DNA of 64,000 nt. Source: Bradyrhizobium arachidis (GTDB lineage Bacteria > Pseudomonadota > Alphaproteobacteria > Rhizobiales > Xanthobacteraceae). Position 1 is the first letter of the stretch; every line of letters begins with the position of its first letter. The DNA lies in contig NZ_CP077970.1 in assembly GCF_024758505.1 (NCBI RefSeq), positions 3,472,001 through 3,536,000 on the forward strand. Direction: 5' to 3'. The translations under genes and the position numbers were made by a program. This document shows positions 46,924 to 54,512 of the stretch, piece by piece. The notes beneath the pieces were generated by a model. The model was not told the origin of the DNA and searched no databases. It saw only the letters and a program-made list of their open reading frames with translations.

Positions 46924-48428
46924 ACGAGATCGTCAGGAACGACGTGAACACCGCAGTCGAGAGCGCATCGCTCGATCCGCAAGATTGGAGCGCGTTTCGC
47001 GCGCTTGCGCATCGCATGCTCGACGAGACGATCGATTCCATCGCCAATGTTCGCGAGCGGCCTGTCTGGCAGCCGATTCCGGATCGCGTTCGCGCGGAGT
47101 TCAGAGCCGATGTGCCGCGCGCAGCCGCCGAGCTCGGCGATGTCTATCGCGAGTTCTCGGAAAACATTGCGCCGTACGCCACCGGCAATGTGCATCCCGG
47201 CTTCATGGGCTGGGTACATGGCGGCGGCACCGCGGTCGGCATGGTTGCAGAGATGCTGGCGGCGGGACTGAACGCCAATCTCGGTGGCCGCGATCACATG
47301 CCGATCGAGGTGGAGCGGCAGATCGTCGAATGGATGCGTCAGTTGTTCGGCTTCCCGCAAGGTGCGAGCGGCATCCTCGTCACGGGCACGTCGATGGCCA
47401 ACCTGATGGCAGTGCTGGTGGCGCGGAGCTCCGCACTCGGCACGCTGGCTCGGCAGCATGGTATCGGCAATGACGGCGCCTTGCTCACGGCCTACACGTC
47501 GAAGGCGGCGCATGGCTGCATTTCTAGGGCAATGGATATTGCGGGCCTCGGCACCGATGCGCTGCGCAGGATCGATATTGATGCCGATCATCGCATCGAC
47601 GTCGCCGCGCTACGCGCGCAGATCGCGATCGATCGCGAAGTCGGGTTCAAGCCGTTCCTCGTCGTCGCATCCGCCGGCACGGTCGACATCGGTGCGATCG
47701 ATGACCTCGAGGCGCTCGCGGCGCTGTGCCGCGAAGAGCAGATCTGGTTTCATGTCGATGGTGCATTCGGTGCGCTTGCCGTCTTGTCGGACGAGCTTGC
47801 GCCGCTGCTCGCCGGCATCGAGCTCGCGGACTCCATCGCGCTGGATTTCCACAAATGGGGGCAGGTGCCTTACGATGCCGGCTTCCTGTTGGTCCGCGAC
47901 GGCGAGCGGCATCGGCAGGCGTTTGCGCAGCCTGCGGCCTATTTGCGCCGCGAGGCGAGGGGGCTTGCCGCAGGTTCACACTGGCCGTGCGATTTCGGAC
48001 CTGATCTGTCGCGCGGCTTCCGCGCGCTGAAGACCTGGTTCACGCTGAAGACGTTCGGCACCGAACGGCTCGGCGCGGCGATCGCGCGCACCTGCGCGCT
48101 CGCAAAGTATCTCGAAGCGCGCGTCGTCGCCGAGCCAAAACTCGAGCTGCTCGCGCCGGTCAACCTCAACATCGTCTGCTTCCGCTATCGCGCCGATGAT
48201 GCGGATGGGATCAACGGCGAGATCGTCGCGGATATCCAGGAGTCTGGTATCGCGGCGCCATCGAGCACGACGCTCGACGGCAAGCTCGCGATCCGCGCGG
48301 CGATCGTCAATCACCGCACCGATGCGAGCGACATCGATGCGCTGGTATCGGCCGTGCTCGAGTTCGGCGCGCGCCGCAGCGGCGATGGCGTCGTCGAGAT
48401 CGCAGCACCGCCGCTCGCGGCACAATAA
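46920..48428 (+). CDS. PLP-dependent group II amino-acid decarboxylase
   Basis: 502 residues. Diagnostic parts: FMGWVHGGGTAVGMVAEML, GTSMANLMAVLVAR, stacking His199 (AAHGC), Asp280 (FHVDGAFGA) and Schiff-base Lys312 (DFHKWGQVPYDAGFL). This is the aromatic/acidic amino-acid decarboxylase family (DDC, GAD, CSAD). The substrate cannot be told. Its ATG overlaps the ATP-grasp stop by 4 bp (ATGA), implying coupled translation. A hairpin at 48458-48480 ends the unit. Confidence 0.83.
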   Translation: MNEIVRNDVNTAVESASLDPQDWSAFRALAHRMLDETIDSIANVRERPVWQPIPDRVRAEFRADVPRAAAELGDVYREFSENIAPYATGNVHPGFMGWVHGGGTAVGMVAEMLAAGLNANLGGRDHMPIEVERQIVEWMRQLFGFPQGASGILVTGTSMANLMAVLVARSSALGTLARQHGIGNDGALLTAYTSKAAHGCISRAMDIAGLGTDALRRIDIDADHRIDVAALRAQIAIDREVGFKPFLVVASAGTVDIGAIDDLEALAALCREEQIWFHVDGAFGALAVLSDELAPLLAGIELADSIALDFHKWGQVPYDAGFLLVRDGERHRQAFAQPAAYLRREARGLAAGSHWPCDFGPDLSRGFRALKTWFTLKTFGTERLGAAIARTCALAKYLEARVVAEPKLELLAPVNLNIVCFRYRADDADGINGEIVADIQESGIAAPSSTTLDGKLAIRAAIVNHRTDASDIDALVSAVLEFGARRSGDGVVEIAAPPLAAQ

Positions 48429-48457
48429 GTCCCGACAACGACACCACCAAAACAAAA

Positions 48458-48480
48458 CGCCCCGGACATGGTCCGGGGCG
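48458..48480. terminator. Bidirectional terminator
   Basis: Perfect 10-bp stem CGCCCCGGAC / GTCCGGGGCG with loop ATG. The left flank AACAAAA gives a U-run for minus-strand transcripts, so it is a good terminator for flbT and also closes the convergent decarboxylase gene. Confidence 0.75.
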
Positions 48481-48508
48481 AGTCTGCGTTGGAGGTGCGT
48501 CGGTCGGA

Positions 48509-48928
48509 TCAGGCCGCCGAACTGACGTCGCCGGTTTGTGTAGCGAGGTGGGTGCGAAGCTTCTCTTCGTAGGCGATCAGCTTGCGGGCCTCTTTCAGCG
48601 CCCTGTAGAGGTCGCCGTTCAGAATGTGGTTGTTGATGTTCTCGATGATCGGCCAGGAGCTCGGCACCGCCGTGACGATGTCGCGCACCAGGTTGAAGTA
48701 GGTGCCGTGCTGGGTCTGCGGATCCGGCGAGATGTACATAAGCTGCACCGCCAGATAGACGAGCTTGGCGGGCGTGTCAGCCGTCTCGGGCGTCAGAATG
48801 TCCCGCTCGCGCAGGATCGGCACGTTCTCGCCGTCGATCAGGAGGCGGGCGCGCTGATCGGTGTTGGTTATCACGCAGTTACCGACGATGATGCGTTCGT
48901 GCGGTCTGAGCTCGACCTTGAGAGCCAT
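48509..48928 (-). CDS. flbT: Flagellar biosynthesis repressor FlbT
   Basis: 139 residues, matching the family (ELRPHERIIVGNCVITNTDQRARLLIDG, LVYLAVQLMYISPD, NNHILNGDLYRALKEARKLIAYEE). In Caulobacter, FlbT binds the 5' leader of flagellin mRNA and destabilises it until the hook is finished. Here it is encoded next to four flagellins whose leaders share conserved blocks, so the same role is likely. The 308-bp divergent gap to the first flagellin is described with the leader elements. Confidence 0.92.
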   Translation of the reverse strand: MALKVELRPHERIIVGNCVITNTDQRARLLIDGENVPILRERDILTPETADTPAKLVYLAVQLMYISPDPQTQHGTYFNLVRDIVTAVPSSWPIIENINNHILNGDLYRALKEARKLIAYEEKLRTHLATQTGDVSSAA

Positions 48929-49146
48929 GCCTGTTCTCCATCAACGCTTTCGTAACCAGCGCTGTTTTGGGGCTTATCAGGCTGCAATCCTTCCCTAACA
49001 TTAGTTAACGAGTTGTGAAGGTCTCGGGTGCATCGAGAAAAGCAAAGCAAGATCAATAAGATGATTGAGGGTGAAAATACGCGGCGGGTGCCGCGATACC
49101 CCCATTTCGCGCGCCGACTCAGAGAATGCGGCGTTTTCATTTCATG

Positions 49147-49233
49147 CTTCGTTAGATTCTCAAACGCACGGTCCGCCTGTCTCGCGATCAATCACGATCG
49201 ACAAGACACGCACGCTTACCAGAAAGGTAACAC
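49147..49233 (+). promoter_or_regulatory. Conserved leader of flagellin gene 1
   Basis: CTTCGTTAG (49147-49155) lies 81 nt before the start, and ACCAGAAAGGTAACAC (49218-49233), containing the ribosome site, precedes the ATG. Related blocks occur at the same distance before flagellins 2 and 3. The gap 48929-49236 holds no credible gene. The conserved leader is a candidate target for FlbT; I cannot tell promoter from RNA element by sequence alone. Confidence 0.5.
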
Positions 49234-49236
49234 GCA

Positions 49237-51525
49237 ATGACCGGCATCGTCCTCTCAGCATCCGTTCGTCAGAACCTGCTGTCCCTCCAGTCCACCGCTG
49301 ACCTCCTCGCCACCACCCAGAACCGTCTCTCGACCGGCAAGAGCGTCAACTCGGCTCTCGACAATCCGACCAACTTCTTCACGGCACAGTCGCTCGACAA
49401 CCGCGCCAGCGACATCAACAACCTGCTCGATGGCATTGCCAACGGCGTGCAGGTTCTGCAGGCTGCCAACACCGGCATCACCTCGCTGCAGAAGTTGATC
49501 GACAGCGCGAAGTCGATCGCCAACCAGGCGCTGCAGACCACGGTCGGCTACTCCACCAAGTCCAACGTCTCGGCCACCGTTTCGGGCGCGACGGCTGCGG
49601 ACCTCCGTGGCACGACCTCCTATGCCAGCACCGTTGCCACCAGCAACGTGCTGTATGACGGCACCGCGGGCGGCACCCATGCCGCGACCTCGGCCATCAC
49701 GCTGGGCGCGACCCAGGGCGTTACCACGGGTGCTACGGCAACCGCCGGTGACGGTTCGACGGCTCTGTCCGCCGGCATCACCCTGATCGCGAACGGTGCG
49801 GCGACCGCGACCGGCCTGATCGGCAACGCTCAGCCTGCCGATGGCGACACGGTTACCGTCAACGGCCACACGATCACCTTCCGCGCCGGTGCTGCTCCGG
49901 CCTCGACCGCTGTCGCCAGCGGCTCGGGCGTCAGCGGCAACATCGTGACGGATGGCAGCGGCAACTCGACCGTCTTCCTCGGCACGACCGCTGCTCCGGC
50001 GGCGACCGTTGGCGATCTCGCCACCGCGATCGACCTCGCCAGCGGCGTCAAGGTTGCCGTGAACAGCGCGGGTGCTGCGACCATCAGCACGAGCGCTGGT
50101 GAGACGGCCTCCGACATCGGCGTCACCACGGCCAGCAAGGTTACGCTGCGCAGCTCCACCGGTGCCGATCTCAACGTCACCGGCAAGGCTGACCTCTTGA
50201 AGGCTCTGGGTCTGACCTCTTCGGTCGGCGGCGGCAACGCCACCGTGACCGTCGCGCGCAGCACCAGCGCGGCTTCGCTCGGTCAGCTGATCCAGGACGG
50301 CTCGACGCTGAACGTGAACGGTCACGTCATCAGCTTCAAGAACGCCCCGGTCCCGGGCTCTGCCGGTGCGCCGGCGATCCCGACCGGCTCCGGCAAGAGC
50401 GGCAACGTCATCACCGACGGCGCCGGCAACTCGACGGTCTATCTGCAGGCCGGTACGGTTGCTGACGTCCTGAACGCGATCGACCTTGCCACCGGCGTGC
50501 AGTCCGCCACGATCGCCGCCAACGGCACCGCGACCCTTGCGGCCGCGTCCGGCCAGACGGCTTCGTCGGTCAACGCCTCCGGTCAGCTCAAGATCTCGAC
50601 CGGCGTCAATGCTGACCTGTCGATCACCGGCACGGGCAACGCGCTGAACGCGCTGGGTCTCGCCGGCAACACCGGCACGGCCTCGGCCTTCACGGCGGCT
50701 CGCACCTCCGGCATCGGCGGCATCTCCGGCAAGACCTTGACCTTCACCTCCTTCAATGGCGGTTCGGCGGTCAACGTCACCTTCGGCGATGGCACCAACG
50801 GCACGGTCAAGACGCTCGATCAGCTCAACTCGCAGCTCCAGGCCAACAACCTGTCTGCGACGATCGACGCCAACGGCCGTCTGACGATCTCGACGACGAA
50901 CGACTACGCGTCTTCGACGATCGGTTCGGCGGCTGCGGGTGGTGTGATCGGTGGTACGCTCACCACCGCGCTCACCTTCTCGACGGCGTCTTCGCCGGTT
51001 GCTGACACTGTTGCACAGACTTCCCGGGCAAACCTGGTCAGTCAGTACAACAACATCCTGAACCAGATCGACACGACCTCGCAGGACTCCTCGTTCAACG
51101 GCGTCAACCTGTTGAACGGCGACCAGCTCAAGCTGGTGTTCGACGAGACCGGCAAGTCGAGCCTGAACATCACGGGTGTGACCTACAACTCCAAGGGTCT
51201 GGGCCTCGCTGCGTTGACCGGTGGTGTCGACTTCATCGACAACTCCGCCACCAACAAGGTGCTGTCCGGTCTGAACTCTGCGTCCAGCACGCTGCGTTCG
51301 GAAGCGTCGAGCTTGGGTTCGAACCTCTCGGTCGTGCAGGTGCGTCAGGACTTCAACAAGAGCCTGATCAACGTGCTGCAGACCGGTTCGTCGAACCTGA
51401 CGCTGGCCGACACCAACGTCGAAGCGGCGAACAGCCAGGCACTGTCGACCCGTCAGTCGATCGCGGTCTCCGCGCTGTCGCTGGCCAACCAGTCGCAGCA
51501 GAGCGTGCTGCAGCTCCTCCGCTAA
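49237..51525 (+). CDS. Flagellin 1 of a four-gene tandem array
   Basis: 762 residues. D0/D1 helices are in residues 1-110 (SVRQNLLSLQSTADLLATT, SALDNPTNFFTAQSLDNRA) and 597-762 (ending ANQSQQSVLQLLR). The middle has three related modules (about 194-325, 340-485, 490-590) with the pattern GDTxTVNGHTITF...GNSTVYL...DLATAIDLASGV, probably DUF1522/Flagellin_IN type. Large flagellins of this kind build the thick filament of Bradyrhizobium. Much of its first half is identical in DNA to flagellin 2. A terminator follows at 51555. Confidence 0.92.
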   Translation: MTGIVLSASVRQNLLSLQSTADLLATTQNRLSTGKSVNSALDNPTNFFTAQSLDNRASDINNLLDGIANGVQVLQAANTGITSLQKLIDSAKSIANQALQTTVGYSTKSNVSATVSGATAADLRGTTSYASTVATSNVLYDGTAGGTHAATSAITLGATQGVTTGATATAGDGSTALSAGITLIANGAATATGLIGNAQPADGDTVTVNGHTITFRAGAAPASTAVASGSGVSGNIVTDGSGNSTVFLGTTAAPAATVGDLATAIDLASGVKVAVNSAGAATISTSAGETASDIGVTTASKVTLRSSTGADLNVTGKADLLKALGLTSSVGGGNATVTVARSTSAASLGQLIQDGSTLNVNGHVISFKNAPVPGSAGAPAIPTGSGKSGNVITDGAGNSTVYLQAGTVADVLNAIDLATGVQSATIAANGTATLAAASGQTASSVNASGQLKISTGVNADLSITGTGNALNALGLAGNTGTASAFTAARTSGIGGISGKTLTFTSFNGGSAVNVTFGDGTNGTVKTLDQLNSQLQANNLSATIDANGRLTISTTNDYASSTIGSAAAGGVIGGTLTTALTFSTASSPVADTVAQTSRANLVSQYNNILNQIDTTSQDSSFNGVNLLNGDQLKLVFDETGKSSLNITGVTYNSKGLGLAALTGGVDFIDNSATNKVLSGLNSASSTLRSEASSLGSNLSVVQVRQDFNKSLINVLQTGSSNLTLADTNVEAANSQALSTRQSIAVSALSLANQSQQSVLQLLR
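49510..50006 (+). repeat. 497-bp tract identical in flagellins 1 and 2
   Basis: I find no mismatch by eye between 49510-50006 and 52163-52659 (constant offset 2653), including third codon positions. The flanks differ at many silent sites. This indicates recent gene conversion. Confidence 0.75.
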
Positions 51526-51554
51526 TCGCGGCGGACATCGCCAACAAGACAATG

Positions 51555-51587
51555 GCGGCGGGGCTTCGGCCCCGCCGCTTTCTTTTT
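51555..51587 (+). terminator. Terminator of flagellin 1
   Basis: GCGGCGGGGC, loop TTCG, GCCCCGCCGC, then TTTCTTTTT: a textbook intrinsic terminator 29 bp after the stop. Each of the first three flagellin genes ends with a related GC stem. Confidence 0.9.
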
Positions 51588-51801
51588 GTCTCGGCGGTTC
51601 GTCGAGGCAGCGCTCGCGAGCAAGGTAAATGCTTTCCGCGATATGCCGCTTTGCTCACTGTGAGTTATGGTTGACAAGTCGCAAACGTCACGTCGCTGCG
51701 CGAAAAATCATCATCCGATCATGACGATACGCGTGGGCTCGATCTGGCTCTGACGATCCATATGGTGAATCCGCGCAAGGACTGGCGCGACGCGCTTCAT
51801 G

Positions 51802-51886
51802 CTTTGTTAGCCGTCTGCGTTCACCGTCCCGGCCATCGATTAATCTTGATCGAAGTTAGTTGCGTAGCGTACCAGAAAGGTAACAC
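51802..51886 (+). promoter_or_regulatory. Conserved leader of flagellin gene 2
   Basis: CTTTGTTAG at 51802-51810 (79 nt before the ATG) and ACCAGAAAGGTAACAC at 51871-51886 correspond to blocks in front of flagellin 1. The second block is identical in both genes. A TTGATCGAAG stretch between them matches the CGATCGA seen before flagellins 1 and 3. The 51588-51801 part of this gap has no clear feature. Confidence 0.5.
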
Positions 51887-51889
51887 TCT

Positions 51890-54178
51890 ATGTCCGGTAT
51901 CGTTCTCTCGTCGTCGGTTCGTCAGAACCTGCTTTCTCTCCAGTCGACCGCTGATCTTCTCGCCACCACCCAGAGCCGCCTTTCCACCGGTAAGAGTGTC
52001 AACTCGGCTCTCGACAATCCCACCAACTTCTTCACGGCACAGTCGCTCGACAACCGCGCCAGCGACATCAACAACCTGCTCGATGGCATTGCCAACGGCG
52101 TGCAGGTTCTGCAGGCTGCCAACACCGGCATCACCTCGCTGCAGAAGCTGATCGACAGCGCCAAGTCGATCGCCAACCAGGCGCTGCAGACCACGGTCGG
52201 CTACTCCACCAAGTCCAACGTCTCGGCCACCGTTTCGGGCGCGACGGCTGCGGACCTCCGTGGCACGACCTCCTATGCCAGCACCGTTGCCACCAGCAAC
52301 GTGCTGTATGACGGCACCGCGGGCGGCACCCATGCCGCGACCTCGGCCATCACGCTGGGCGCGACCCAGGGCGTTACCACGGGTGCTACGGCAACCGCCG
52401 GTGACGGTTCGACGGCTCTGTCCGCCGGCATCACCCTGATCGCGAACGGTGCGGCGACCGCGACCGGCCTGATCGGCAACGCTCAGCCTGCCGATGGCGA
52501 CACGGTTACCGTCAACGGCCACACGATCACCTTCCGCGCCGGTGCTGCTCCGGCCTCGACCGCTGTCGCCAGCGGCTCGGGCGTCAGCGGCAACATCGTG
52601 ACGGATGGCAGCGGCAACTCGACCGTCTTCCTCGGCACGACCGCTGCTCCGGCGGCGACAGTCGGCGATCTCGCGACCGCGATCGACCTCGCCAGCGGCG
52701 TCAAGGTTGCCGTGAACAGCGCGGGTGCTGCGACCATCAGCACGAGCGCTGGTGAGACGGCCTCCGACATCGGCGTCACCACGGCCAGCAAGGTTACGCT
52801 GCGCAGCTCCACCGGTGCCGATCTCAACGTCACCGGCAAGGCTGACCTCCTGAAGGCTCTCGGCCTGAGCTCGGCCGTCGGCGGCGGCAACGCCACCGTG
52901 ACCGTGGCGCGCACCACCAGCGCGGCTTCGCTCGGTTCGTTGCTGCAGGACGGCTCGACGCTGAACGTGGATGGTCACGTCATCAGCTTCAAGAACGCCC
53001 CGGTTCCGGGCTCTGCCGGTGCGCCGGCGATCCCGACCGGCTCCGGCAAGAGCGGCAACGTCATCACCGACGGCGCCGGCAACTCGACGGTCTATCTGCA
53101 GGCCGGTACGATTGCTGACGTCCTGAACGCGATCGACCTTGCCACCGGCGTGCAGTCCGCCACGATCGCCGCCAACGGCACCGCGACGCTTGCGACTGCC
53201 TCCGGCCAGACCAACTCGTCGGTCAATGCCTCCGGTCAGCTCAAGATCTCGACCGGCGTCAACGCCGATCTGTCGATCACCGGCACCGGCAATGCGCTGA
53301 ACGTTCTCGGCTTCGCCGGCAACACCGGCACCGGGACGGCCTTCACCGCGGCTCGCACCTCCGGCATCGGCGGCATCTCCGGCAAGACCCTGACCTTCAC
53401 CTCCTTCAGCGGCGGTTCGGCGGTCAACGTCACCTTCGGTGATGGCACCAACGGTACGGTCAAGACGCTCGATCAGCTCAACTCGCAGCTCCAGGCCAAC
53501 AACCTGTCTGCGACGATCGACGCCAACGGCCGTCTGACGATCTCGACGACGAATGACTACGCGTCCGCGACGATCGGTTCGGCGGCTGCGGGGGGTGTGA
53601 TCGGTGGTACGCTCACCACCGCGCTCACCTTCTCGACGGCGTCTTCGCCAACGCAGGATACGGTTGCACAAACGACCCGTTCAAACCTGGTCAACCAGTA
53701 CAACAACATCCTGCAGCAGATCGACTCCACCTCGCTCGACTCCTCGTTCAACGGTGTCAACCTCTTGAACGGCGACCAGCTCAAGCTGGTGTTCGACGAG
53801 ACCGGCAAGTCGAGCCTGAACATCACGGGCGTGACCTACAACTCGAAGGGCCTGGGCCTGGCCGCGTTGACCGGCGGCGTCGATTTCATCGACAACTCCG
53901 CCACCAACAAGGTGCTGACCAACCTGAACACCGCGTCCAGCACGCTGCGTTCGGAGGCTTCCGCGCTCGGTTCGAACCTCACGATCGTGCAGGTGCGTCA
54001 GGACTTCAACAAGAACCTGATCAACGTGCTGCAGACCGGTTCGTCGAACCTGACGCTGGCCGACACCAACGTCGAAGCGGCGAACAGCCAGGCGCTGTCG
54101 ACCCGTCAGTCGATCGCGGTCTCCGCGCTGTCGCTGGCCAACCAGTCGCAGCAGAGCGTGCTGCAGCTCCTCCGCTAA
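51890..54178 (+). CDS. Flagellin 2 of the array
   Basis: 762 residues, same layout as flagellin 1 and nearly identical to it through the first two modules; differences gather in the second half of the middle (for example ALGLSSAVGG, VLGFAGNTGTGTAF) and in short stretches near residues 590-615. D0/D1 ends are intact, so it should polymerise. It ends VLQLLR as do all four. Separate leader and terminator suggest a monocistronic transcript. Confidence 0.92.
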   Translation: MSGIVLSSSVRQNLLSLQSTADLLATTQSRLSTGKSVNSALDNPTNFFTAQSLDNRASDINNLLDGIANGVQVLQAANTGITSLQKLIDSAKSIANQALQTTVGYSTKSNVSATVSGATAADLRGTTSYASTVATSNVLYDGTAGGTHAATSAITLGATQGVTTGATATAGDGSTALSAGITLIANGAATATGLIGNAQPADGDTVTVNGHTITFRAGAAPASTAVASGSGVSGNIVTDGSGNSTVFLGTTAAPAATVGDLATAIDLASGVKVAVNSAGAATISTSAGETASDIGVTTASKVTLRSSTGADLNVTGKADLLKALGLSSAVGGGNATVTVARTTSAASLGSLLQDGSTLNVDGHVISFKNAPVPGSAGAPAIPTGSGKSGNVITDGAGNSTVYLQAGTIADVLNAIDLATGVQSATIAANGTATLATASGQTNSSVNASGQLKISTGVNADLSITGTGNALNVLGFAGNTGTGTAFTAARTSGIGGISGKTLTFTSFSGGSAVNVTFGDGTNGTVKTLDQLNSQLQANNLSATIDANGRLTISTTNDYASATIGSAAAGGVIGGTLTTALTFSTASSPTQDTVAQTTRSNLVNQYNNILQQIDSTSLDSSFNGVNLLNGDQLKLVFDETGKSSLNITGVTYNSKGLGLAALTGGVDFIDNSATNKVLTNLNTASSTLRSEASALGSNLTIVQVRQDFNKNLINVLQTGSSNLTLADTNVEAANSQALSTRQSIAVSALSLANQSQQSVLQLLR
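52163..52659 (+). repeat. 497-bp tract identical in flagellins 2 and 1
   Basis: Counterpart of 49510-50006; see there. Confidence 0.75.
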
Positions 54179-54207
54179 TCGCGGCGGACATCGCAAGCAA
54201 GACAATG

Positions 54208-54237
54208 GCGGCGGGGCTCTAGCCCCGCCGCTTTTTT
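54208..54237 (+). terminator. Terminator of flagellin 2
   Basis: GCGGCGGGGC, loop TCTA, GCCCCGCCGC, then TTTTTT. Stem sequence equals that after flagellin 1. Confidence 0.9.
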
Positions 54238-54426
54238 GCGTCGGCAGGAGAGGGGAGGCAGCGCACCGCATAAAAAAGTAACCGTAAAAAGTAACTGGCG
54301 GTTATGGTTAATGGCGCACTAACGAGCAAAAAACGCCAGCGATTACAGGACTTATTCTGATCGCCTCAGCTGTCCTGCGTGCGATTATGGTGAACCGACG
54401 CTTATGAGCGCGAGCGCCATTTCACC

Positions 54427-54511
54427 CTTTGTTAGCCATGATCCCTCAGGCTGTCCTCGTCACTCGATCCATCGCGATCGAAGGAAGACGCGTAAGCCAG
54501 AAGGGTAAAAC
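54427..54511 (+). promoter_or_regulatory. Conserved leader of flagellin gene 3
   Basis: CTTTGTTAG at 54427-54435 (77 nt before the ATG), a central CGCGATCGAAGG, and GCCAGAAGGGTAAAAC at 54496-54511 with the ribosome site. Placement matches the leaders of flagellins 1 and 2. The 54238-54426 part of the gap shows no gene. Confidence 0.5.
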
Positions 54512-54512
54512 T

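Noticed and set aside
46920..48428. Glutamate decarboxylase for acid resistance
   Set aside because: The family is right, but there is no antiporter gene and the gene is coupled to an ATP-grasp and another PLP gene, so an acid-resistance role is not supported.
48995..49008. CtrA box before flagellin 1 (CTAA...TTAA)
   Set aside because: The spacing is six bases and the left half is mismatched, so it does not meet the TTAA-N7-TTAA pattern.
49255..51552. A very long open frame antisense to flagellin 1, with similar ones antisense to flagellins 2 and 4
   Set aside because: GC-rich coding DNA with biased codons leaves long antisense frames open. The translations are Arg/Gly-rich without any domain, and the same frames recur in each flagellin copy.
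51588..51801. A small gene or sRNA between flagellins 1 and 2
   Set aside because: No ribosome-site-supported frame and no clear promoter-hairpin pair of its own.
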